A stretch of DNA of 21,298 bases, from positions 1-21,298 of the forward strand of contig URRT01000011.1 in assembly GCA_900550355.1 (NCBI GenBank), in the 5' to 3' direction. Source of the DNA: an uncultured Collinsella sp. (GTDB lineage: Bacteria > Actinomycetota > Coriobacteriia > Coriobacteriales > Coriobacteriaceae). The first letter of the stretch is position 1. The number at the start of each line of letters is the position of its first letter. Under the pieces are notes generated by a model. The model made no database searches, was not told the DNA's origin, and saw only the letters and a list, made by a program, of their open reading frames with translations. A program made the position numbers and the translations under genes. Of the stretch, positions 15,422 to 21,298 are shown one piece after another.

Positions 15422-15653
15422 GTGGGCAAAAAATGCCAAATATGAGTACGGTTGCTATCTTAGTATCATATTGCCTTCGCAAAATAATAGACATAACAGC
15501 AAAATATGTTCATTAACGCAAACACATATAAGTCCGCTATAGGGCTGTTTGATCAATTTAGGGACGCGTGCAAGCCGTGAAAACGGCATTTGGGGCTGTT
15601 TTGGCTGTTACTAAAAGGGTAACAGTACTCATATTTGCCATTTTTTTGCCCAC
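15422..15653. repeat. AT-rich 232-bp element with ~32-bp terminal inverted repeats
   Basis: The arm at 15422-15453 (beginning GTGGGCAAAAAATGCCAAAT) matches the reverse complement of 15621-15653 apart from one length difference in the A-run and two substitutions. The interior is much more AT-rich than the genome. It holds two small perfect hairpins: GCCGT-GAAA-ACGGC, and CTGTTAC/GTAACAG at the right edge overlapping the arm. No convincing protein is encoded. The layout is that of a miniature inverted-repeat element; a structured RNA is the alternative. Confidence 0.72.
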
Positions 15654-15713
15654 GGGGCCTCGAAGGGGCTGTCAATCAGGTCCCAGGGGAGGCGGTTTGA
15701 GGGTCGCAGAGCA

Positions 15714-15749
15714 AAAACGGGGGCGCAGGTTGTCCTGCGCCCCCGTTTT
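15714..15749 (-). terminator. strong terminator of the ABC exporter operon
   Basis: AAAACGGGGGCGCAGG (15714-15729) and CCTGCGCCCCCGTTTT (15734-15749) form a perfect 16-bp stem with a four-base loop, A-rich on one side and T-rich on the other. It is 31 bases past the stop of the second exporter gene on the minus strand and could act in both directions. Confidence 0.93.
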
Positions 15750-15779
15750 CTGGGCATTGCGGTTGTTTGCCGCCGGTTG

Positions 15780-17636
15780 TTACGCTGCCTCGTCGAACTG
15801 CGAGTTATACAGGTCGGCGTAGAAGCCACCCTGGGCGAGTAGCTCGTCGTGTGTGCCCTTCTCGACGATGTCGCCGTCGCGAATTACCAAGATTACGTCG
15901 GCGTTGCGGATCGTGGACAGGCGGTGCGCGATGACAAAGCTGGTACGGCCCTGCATTAGCGCATCCATGGCACGCTGAATAAGCTCCTCGGTACGAGTGT
16001 CAACGTTGGAGGTTGCCTCGTCCAGAATTAGCGCCGGGCGGTCGGCCAAAATGGCACGGGCAATGGTCACGAGCTGGCGCTGGCCCTGCGACAGGTTGGT
16101 GCCTTCCTCGTTGATCATAAAGTCGTAGCCGCCGGCGAGCGTATGGATAAAGTGATCGCAGCGTGCGGCGCGTGCAGCGGCTTCGACCTCGGCGTCGCTT
16201 GCATCGGGGCGTCCGTAGCGGATGTTCTCGCGGATGGTGCCGTTAAACAGCCAGGTATCCTGCAGCACCATGGCAAACTCGCCGCGCAGCGCCGCGCGGT
16301 CCCAGTCGCGCACGTCGACACCCTCGACGCGCAGCGAACCGCCGTCCACATCGTAGAAGCGCTGCAGCAGCTTAATGAGCGTGGTCTTGCCGGCGCCGGT
16401 AGGACCGACGATGGCGATGGTCTGGCCGGGCTGCGCCTCGCAGCTAAAGTCGTGGATGATGGTCTTGTCGGGCGTATAGCCAAACTTGACGTGATCAAAC
16501 TCCACATGGCCGGGGCGCTTTTCGGGAATCTGCGCGTCGGCTTTCTGCTCCTCCTCGGGCGCGGCCAGGAACTCAAAGACGCGCTCGGTGGCGGCTGCCA
16601 TCGACTGCATCGTGTTGCTCACGTTGCCCAGTTGCTGCACGGGCTGCGTAAAGTTGCGAACGTACTGGATAAAGCTCTGGATGTCGCCGGGCGTGGCGTT
16701 GCCGGTCAGTGCGAGCTGTGCGCCCACCACGACAACGCCCACGTAGCCCATGTTACCCACCAGGCTCATAAGCGGCATCATCAGGCCCGACAGGAACTGC
16801 GAGCGCCAGCCACTAATAAAGAGGCGGTCGTTTTGACGGTCGAACTCTTCGATCGAGGCCTCGGCGCGGTCGAACACCTGAATGACGTTCTGGCCGGCAA
16901 AGTCCTCCTCGATAATGCCGTTGACGGCGCCCAGAACCTGCTGCTGCTCGCGGAAGTACGGCTGCGAGAAGTGAATCATTACGGTCAAGATAATCGCGGC
17001 GGCCGGCAGCGTGAGCACGGTGACGCCGGTAAGCGGCAGGCTGATCGAAAGCATCATGACGAGCACGCCGATAATCTGCGTCACCGACGTGATGAGCTGC
17101 GTCACGCTCTGGTTGAGCGACTGACCCAGCGTATCGACGTCGTTGGTGATGCGGCTGAGTACGTCTCCCTTGCTGTGGCCGTTGAAGTAACTCATCGGCA
17201 CGACGGCAATCTTGGCGGCGATTTCCTTGCGCATGCGGTAGCAGATCTTTTGCGTGACGCCGGTCATGAGCCAGCCCTGGACCAGGCTGCAGACAGAGCT
17301 CGCCAGATACAGGCAGAGCAAAAAGCCGAGCGTCTTGGCGATCCAGTCAAAGTCAACGTCGCCGGTGCCGTTGACCTTGGCGACCAGGCCTTCGAACAGC
17401 TTGGTCGTAACCTGGCCGAGCACCTTGGGTCCCACAATGTTAAAGATGACCGAGCACACGGCAAAGGCGACGGCGGCAAACACGGCAATCTTGTGCTGGC
17501 CGATATAGCCGAGCAGCTGCCTCATGGTGCCCTTAAAGTCCTTGGCCTTTTCGCCACGACGCATGCCACCCATGCGGCCCATGGGACCACGCTGGCGGGT
17601 GGGCTTGGGAATCTGAGTCTTGGTCTCGTCTGCCAT
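15780..17636 (-). CDS. ABC exporter half-transporter, catalytically consensus subunit
   Basis: A 618-residue membrane protein with an N-terminal six-helix export domain (about 45-345) and a C-terminal ATPase. Walker A is GPTGAGKTT (411-419), signature LSQGQ (515-519), Walker B ALILDE with catalytic Glu540, switch His571 in IAHRLSTI. The signature deviates from LSGGQ while catalytic Glu and His are kept. This is the exact complement of the upstream partner, so the two should form a heterodimeric multidrug-type exporter (BmrCD, TM287/288 or YheHI pattern). The N-terminal 35 residues are rich in Arg, Gly and Met (RQRGPMGRMGGMRRGEK). Its ATG overlaps the partner's TAA by one base (TAATG), with GGAAGGAGG upstream. 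Substrate unknown. Confidence 0.94.
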   Translation of the reverse strand: MADETKTQIPKPTRQRGPMGRMGGMRRGEKAKDFKGTMRQLLGYIGQHKIAVFAAVAFAVCSVIFNIVGPKVLGQVTTKLFEGLVAKVNGTGDVDFDWIAKTLGFLLCLYLASSVCSLVQGWLMTGVTQKICYRMRKEIAAKIAVVPMSYFNGHSKGDVLSRITNDVDTLGQSLNQSVTQLITSVTQIIGVLVMMLSISLPLTGVTVLTLPAAAIILTVMIHFSQPYFREQQQVLGAVNGIIEEDFAGQNVIQVFDRAEASIEEFDRQNDRLFISGWRSQFLSGLMMPLMSLVGNMGYVGVVVVGAQLALTGNATPGDIQSFIQYVRNFTQPVQQLGNVSNTMQSMAAATERVFEFLAAPEEEQKADAQIPEKRPGHVEFDHVKFGYTPDKTIIHDFSCEAQPGQTIAIVGPTGAGKTTLIKLLQRFYDVDGGSLRVEGVDVRDWDRAALRGEFAMVLQDTWLFNGTIRENIRYGRPDASDAEVEAAARAARCDHFIHTLAGGYDFMINEEGTNLSQGQRQLVTIARAILADRPALILDEATSNVDTRTEELIQRAMDALMQGRTSFVIAHRLSTIRNADVILVIRDGDIVEKGTHDELLAQGGFYADLYNSQFDEAA

Positions 17637-20002
17637 TAGCGCTCGCCTCCTTCCATGACGGCTGCAATTTCTTCTTGGGTAAGCCCCAGCTCCTCGGCGG
17701 AAAGCTGCGACTGTGCGATCTCCAGGTACGCCGGGCAGCTGCGCAGCAGCTCCTCGTGCGTGCCGGTGCCCACTACGTGGCTGTCGTCGAGCACGATGAT
17801 CTGGTCGGCGTGCATGATGGTCGCGATGCGCTGGGCCACGACCACGAGTGCGGCGTCGGTAACGTTTTTGGCCAGCTCCTCGCGCAGGCGCGCGTCGGTC
17901 TTGTAGTCGAGGGCACTAAACGAGTCATCGAACACCACGACCTCGGGCTTTTTGGCCAATGCGCGGGCGATGGCCAGACGCTGGCGCTGACCACCCGAAA
18001 CATTGGAGCCGCCCTGGCTGATGGGGGAGTCGTAACCGCCCTCACGCTCGGCGATAAAGTCCTCGGCCTGTGCGATGCGCGCGGCCTGGCGCATGTCATC
18101 ATCGCTCACCATGTCGCCGGCAAACTTGAGGTTGCTCTCGACGGTGCCCGAGAACAGACGCCCCTGTTGCGGGATGTAACCAATGCGGCGGCGCAGCTCG
18201 GAAAGGGTCATGTCGCGCACGTCGATGCCGTCGAGCGAAATGCTGCCGCCCGTGACGTCGTACAGGCGCGGAATCAGCTGTACGAGCGTGGACTTGCCCG
18301 AGCCCGTGGAGCCAATGATGCCGAGCATCTGACCGGCATGCGTGGTGAAGTTCACACCGCTAATGACGTCGGCGCGGGCATCGGGGTACTGGAAGCTCAC
18401 GTCGCGGAAGGTGAGCTCACCGCGCGGCGAGCTGGCCGCGGGCAGTTTGGGCGAGGCAGGGTCGTTGATGCTCGTGGGGCAGGTGATGACCTCATCTACG
18501 CGCTCGGCTGCGACCTCGGCACGGGGCAGGATGACCGAAACCATGGTGAGGATCATAAACGCCATGACGATCTGCATGGTGTAGGAGATAAACGCCATCA
18601 TGTTGCCGACCTGCATCACGCCGTCGGACACGCCCTGCGCGCCAAACCAGACGATAAGCACGGTGATGCAGTTCATGACGAGCATCATGAGCGGCATCAT
18701 AAAGCTCATGGCTCGGTTGGTGTAGAGCTGCGTGGTCATCAGGTCGAGCGAAGCCTTGTCAAAGCGCTCGAGCTCATGTTCTTCGCGGTTGAACGAGCGG
18801 ATGGGCATAAGGCCGTCGAGCAGCTCGCGGGCGGTAAGGTTCACGCGGTCCACAAAGCTCTGCATCTTTTTGAATTTGGGCATAGTGAGGCCCATAAGCA
18901 CGCCGACGACGGCCGAGACCGCGATGATGGCCACGGCGATGGTCCACTCCAGGCCGGTGTGGTTGGCCAGGACGCGCATGACGGCGACGATGCCCATGAC
19001 GGGCGCCATCAGACACATGCGGATAAACAGGGTTGCGGCCATCTGAATCTGCTGAACGTCGTTGGTGCAGCGGGTGATGAGCGAGGCCTGGCTAAACTTG
19101 CCCACCTCGGCCGGCGAGAAGTGCATAACCTTGTTGAAGGTCTCGCGGCGCAGGTCGCGTGCGATGGAGCAGGCGGTGCGCGAAGCCACGGCACCGGTCA
19201 GGATGGTGGCGACCAGCGACACCAGACACAGACCAAACATCGTGGTCGCCATGCGGCCCAGGTAGGCGTTCTGCACGTCGGCGGGGTCGATGCCCTGCGC
19301 CTTGTACTCGTCCTGTACATAGCTCACGGCGCGCTGGGTGACGATGGAGCCCGACATGGAGCCCATTTTGTCCGCCATTTCGTTGGCGCCCTCGACGAGC
19401 TTGCTTTGGTCTACCAGACCGCCCTCGACACCCAGGCGCAGGCTCTTCATGGTGATCTTGCCGCCGTCGGCGTCGATCTGCTTTTGCATATTCTGCGCCG
19501 CTGCGGCCTTCTGCTGCATCTCGGCGAGCTGCTCGGGCGTCATCGCTGCCATTTGCTCGGGCGTGGGCATGGCCTGAGCGGCGTCGCTGTCTTTCTCGCT
19601 GGACGTGCCGGTCATGTCTCCCATGGAGTCGGCGTCGATGCCCTGGTTGAGCGAAAGGACGACGGTCTCGGGCAGGCTCATAATGTCGGTAATTTTGCCT
19701 CCATCGGCACGCTCTTCCTCGGTGCCCTTGTACGTTCGAATGCCGTTTTTGTCAGCCTTGCTAAACACGGCCTCCGCAGCCTTGGCGTCCTTGGCGCTCA
19801 TGAAGAGTTCGAGGTCGTCGAGCGATTCGGCGCGAATGGTGTCGGGCACGGGCGAGGCGATGCCGCCTTGCTGCACGCCCACGTCGACGATGTCGCTCAT
19901 ATAGGTAGGCAGCGCCAGATCGGCGTTGCAGCTGATTACGATAAGTACGATAGCTGTGAACAGTGCCAGGACGTGCTTTTTAAAGAGCTTGAGAATCCTC
20001 AC
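17636..20002 (-). CDS. ABC exporter half-transporter, degenerate-site subunit with outer domain
   Basis: A 788-residue partner of the downstream exporter. The ATPase has Walker A GSTGSGKST (564-572) and a good VSGGQ signature (668-672). The catalytic Glu is Asp693 (VVVFDDS) and the switch His is Gln724 (VVAQRIATI). Its own site should bind but scarcely hydrolyse ATP. Between the first membrane helix (11-28) and the second (about 250-270) lies a roughly 200-residue insertion that should face outward. It includes a Gln/Met/Ala-rich stretch (PTPEQMAAMTPEQLAEMQQ) likely to be helical. Family members are usually 580-680 residues, so this insertion explains the extra length. The start is GTG in a four-base GTGA overlap with marR, with AGAAAGGAGA upstream inside marR. 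Confidence 0.94.
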   Translation of the reverse strand: MRILKLFKKHVLALFTAIVLIVISCNADLALPTYMSDIVDVGVQQGGIASPVPDTIRAESLDDLELFMSAKDAKAAEAVFSKADKNGIRTYKGTEEERADGGKITDIMSLPETVVLSLNQGIDADSMGDMTGTSSEKDSDAAQAMPTPEQMAAMTPEQLAEMQQKAAAAQNMQKQIDADGGKITMKSLRLGVEGGLVDQSKLVEGANEMADKMGSMSGSIVTQRAVSYVQDEYKAQGIDPADVQNAYLGRMATTMFGLCLVSLVATILTGAVASRTACSIARDLRRETFNKVMHFSPAEVGKFSQASLITRCTNDVQQIQMAATLFIRMCLMAPVMGIVAVMRVLANHTGLEWTIAVAIIAVSAVVGVLMGLTMPKFKKMQSFVDRVNLTARELLDGLMPIRSFNREEHELERFDKASLDLMTTQLYTNRAMSFMMPLMMLVMNCITVLIVWFGAQGVSDGVMQVGNMMAFISYTMQIVMAFMILTMVSVILPRAEVAAERVDEVITCPTSINDPASPKLPAASSPRGELTFRDVSFQYPDARADVISGVNFTTHAGQMLGIIGSTGSGKSTLVQLIPRLYDVTGGSISLDGIDVRDMTLSELRRRIGYIPQQGRLFSGTVESNLKFAGDMVSDDDMRQAARIAQAEDFIAEREGGYDSPISQGGSNVSGGQRQRLAIARALAKKPEVVVFDDSFSALDYKTDARLREELAKNVTDAALVVVAQRIATIMHADQIIVLDDSHVVGTGTHEELLRSCPAYLEIAQSQLSAEELGLTQEEIAAVMEGGER

Positions 20003-20448
20003 TCGGCATCTCTCCTTTCTTGATTGCGGTCGATAATTTCGTTGGCACGTCTTAGAAGGCGCACCATCTCTTGGGTATCTGTTTCGCCGAGCTGCTCGAG
20101 GAAGGCCGCGGTGCGCTCCTCGAATTCCCGTCGTTTGATTTCGAGATCCTGGAATCCCTTGTCGGTCACCGTGACGTGTACGCGACGACGGTCGGTCTTT
20201 GAGTGCTCGCGCTCGACCCAGCCCTTGGCTTCGAGAGCGCGTAGGATATTGGCGATGCGGGCGCTCGAGACCCAGGCGCGATCGGCGAGTTCGCTCGGCG
20301 TGAGCGAACCGCCAGCGAGCATAAGGGCGCGCATGACGGCCATCTCGCCGCCGAGGGCTTTGTCCGCAAAGCGCGAAATGCGCTGATGCATGCTGCCGAA
20401 CTCGGTAAGGAGCTGACGCCCAAGTTCACGGAAATCGGTATCTTCCAC
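19999..20448 (-). CDS. MarR-family transcriptional regulator
   Basis: A 149-residue winged-helix regulator. The core is at about 35-105: AVMRALMLAGGSLTPSELADRAWVSSARIANILRALEAKGWVEREHSKTDRRRVHVTVTDKG. The DNA-recognition helix and the wing motif (D-R-R-R) are intact, and dimerising helices flank the domain. MarR proteins commonly repress drug-efflux genes and release DNA on binding a small molecule. It is first in a tightly overlapping operon with the two exporter genes, so it most likely controls them and itself. The GTG start at 20448 has AGGGG about seven bases upstream. It lies inside an inverted repeat that could be an operator or a translational hairpin. Confidence 0.93.
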   Translation of the reverse strand: MEDTDFRELGRQLLTEFGSMHQRISRFADKALGGEMAVMRALMLAGGSLTPSELADRAWVSSARIANILRALEAKGWVEREHSKTDRRRVHVTVTDKGFQDLEIKRREFEERTAAFLEQLGETDTQEMVRLLRRANEIIDRNQERRDAE

Positions 20449-20494
20449 CGAAAACCCCTAACACTAGAAACTATTTTCGGTGAAAGATGATACC
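20437..20494. promoter_or_regulatory. inverted repeat over the marR start: candidate MarR operator
   Basis: GGTATCTTCCACCGAAAA (20437-20454) is repeated inverted at 20474-20494, identical except for a three-base insertion and one change. The GTG start codon of marR lies in the first arm, and AGGGG lies between the arms. It could be two MarR half-sites or an mRNA stem covering the start. Confidence 0.55.
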
Positions 20495-20573
20495 CCCGCA
20501 CGCGCACCCTATACGGTAGATTTTGGGAAATGCCTAGAAAACAACCTTTAGGCGACCTCCGTACACCGTCGGT

Positions 20574-20648
20574 ATCAGCAAAGTTAGGGGTAGATCTCTG
20601 AGCACGTCCTAAAGCCCACTCAGAGGCACTTTACCCTGCTAAAGCTGG
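20574..20648. repeat. imperfect hairpin in the marR-pflB spacer
   Basis: The inner stem CTCTGAG (20596-20602) / CTCAGAG (20619-20625) is perfect. TTAGGGGTA pairs outside it with TACCCTGCTAA, then CAGC with GCTG. The loop GAGCACGTCCTAAAG resembles, inverted, part of the element at 13738-13858. It lies in the 549-base spacer 20449-20997. The segment between it and the marR inverted repeat shows nothing I can name. Confidence 0.45.
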
Positions 20649-20740
20649 CATAACAGCTAGAGTGAACGTCGTACAAAGGCAAGGAAAAAACTAAACAAAT
20701 CGGTGAACGGTAGTTGTTCACGCTCGCATTTCCTGCGGGT

Positions 20741-20767
20741 TTGTAAAAAACGCCCTTATGATATAAA
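20741..20767 (+). promoter_or_regulatory. possible pflB promoter
   Basis: TTGTAA at 20741-20746 and the AT-rich TATGATATAAAA at 20757-20768 form the best candidate in the spacer, though the spacing to TATAAA is only 15 bases. It would give a leader of about 220 bases. I did not find a convincing FNR-type or Rex-type site. Confidence 0.3.
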
Positions 20768-20974
20768 AAAAGAAACATATAACAGCCCAGATGGAGAGGG
20801 TCGCTATGTTATCCTTCTCAAACGGGTGAAATCTTGGGTTTTGGGTTGCAGTTCCAAGGTGGACAAACGTTTTTCCCTGCACCAACGTGTGGTGAAGAAC
20901 GGAAGAAGCCGGTAGTGCAAGCCGAAAATTCAAGAATTCAATAAGCAGCGGTGTGAGAGAGCGCCGCATTACAC

Positions 20975-20994
20975 GTAACTAGGAGCGTGGTTAC
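20975..20994 (+). promoter_or_regulatory. pflB ribosome site presented in a small hairpin loop
   Basis: GTAAC (20975-20979) and GTTAC (20990-20994) flank TAGGAGCGTG, so AGGAG (20981-20985) would sit in the loop. The linear spacing to ATG is long (12 bases); the stem would shorten it. Confidence 0.4.
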
Positions 20995-20997
20995 ACA

Positions 20998-21298
20998 ATG
21001 CAGGAGGCATGGGAAGGCTTCAAGGAAGGCATTTGGACGGGAGAGGTTGACGTCCGAGACTTCATCCAGAAGAACTACACCCCTTACGAGGGCGACGAGT
21101 CGTTCCTCGTAGGTCCGACCGAGCGTACCAAGGAGCTGTGGGGCGAGGTTCTCGACCTGCTGCTTAAGGAGCGCGAGCAGGGTGGTGTCCTCGATATGGA
21201 CACCAAGACCGTCACGGGTATCGTGAGCCACCCCGCTGGCTACATCGATAACGCCCACCGCGAGAAGGAGACCATCGTCGGCCTCCAGACCGACAAGC
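20998..21298 (+). CDS. pflB: pyruvate formate-lyase (formate C-acetyltransferase), N-terminal part
   Basis: Converts pyruvate and CoA to acetyl-CoA and formate in anaerobic fermentation, using a glycyl radical installed by PflA. Only the first 100 codons are in the window. They match the PFL N-terminus: AWEGFKEGIWTGEVDVRDFIQKNYTPYEGDESFLVGPTERTKELW, then GGVLDMDTKTVTGIVSHPAGYID and ETIVGLQTDK. The radical Gly and active-site cysteines lie beyond the window edge. The gene runs off the end, so an activase gene may follow. It diverges from the marR operon across 549 bases. Start ATG is supported by AGGAG upstream and by the expected N-terminal sequence. Confidence 0.95.
   Translation, partial: MQEAWEGFKEGIWTGEVDVRDFIQKNYTPYEGDESFLVGPTERTKELWGEVLDLLLKEREQGGVLDMDTKTVTGIVSHPAGYIDNAHREKETIVGLQTDK

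Noticed and set aside
15440..15450. TATGAGTACG in the 15422 element, matching half of the gal operators
   Set aside because: Ten shared bases without the second half-site; likely chance, and the arm is better explained as a terminal repeat.
16143..17639. 498-codon plus-strand frame opposite the second exporter gene
   Set aside because: Same antisense artefact; the minus strand carries a complete, motif-rich ABC protein.
17675..20023. 782-codon open frame on the plus strand opposite the first ABC exporter gene
   Set aside because: Antisense shadow of a certain gene: His/Gly/Ala/Asp-rich translation with no domains, produced by high-GC codon use.
20703..20915. 70-codon plus-strand frame before pflB
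   Set aside because: No ribosome site, odd composition, and it overlaps the AT-rich promoter-like stretch.

Overview
The window looks like chromosome from a high-GC member of the Coriobacteriia, most likely Collinsella. This rests on the overall gene style: class II GalT, a coriobacterial-type galactokinase, pyruvate formate-lyase, a flavodiiron protein, strong AGGAG ribosome sites, and intergenic regions packed with hairpins. The assignment is a judgement from sequence feel, not a database match. No tRNA, rRNA, CRISPR array or transposase gene was seen.

Positions 1-5400 hold a galactose module. galM, galK and galT lie on the minus strand and a LacI-family regulator diverges from them on the plus strand. 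The same 18-bp operator-like palindrome occurs three times: twice between galM and the regulator, and once just upstream of galK. The set therefore looks like a local, self-regulating Leloir-pathway regulon. Positions 5400-9000 hold a flavodiiron protein (fprA) with its terminator, a DeoR-family regulator, and a divergent class II aldolase (fba). fba is followed by a 153-bp nested inverted repeat.

Positions 9000-13640 begin with a decayed-looking spacer. Next comes an unusual MutT-like Nudix / Vsr endonuclease fusion. Divergent to it is a BceAB-type ABC transporter whose two genes are both broken: an in-frame TAA in the ATPase and a frameshift at a GC-rich insertion in the permease. Positions 13640-14170 carry almost no coding sequence but a series of hairpin elements. 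A class I DAHP synthase with a clear promoter follows on the minus strand, then a 580-bp spacer with an AT-rich element bounded by ~32-bp inverted repeats.

Positions 15780-20450 form a tight minus-strand operon marR - ABC exporter - ABC exporter. The two exporter halves have complementary consensus and degenerate ATP sites, as in heterodimeric multidrug exporters. The window ends in the first 100 codons of pflB, after a 549-bp spacer shared with the divergent marR operon.

The most unusual theme is the density of long, nested inverted repeats in nearly every larger spacer, several with a GGGGAC/GGGACAGG-type core. They may be non-autonomous repeat families or structured RNAs.
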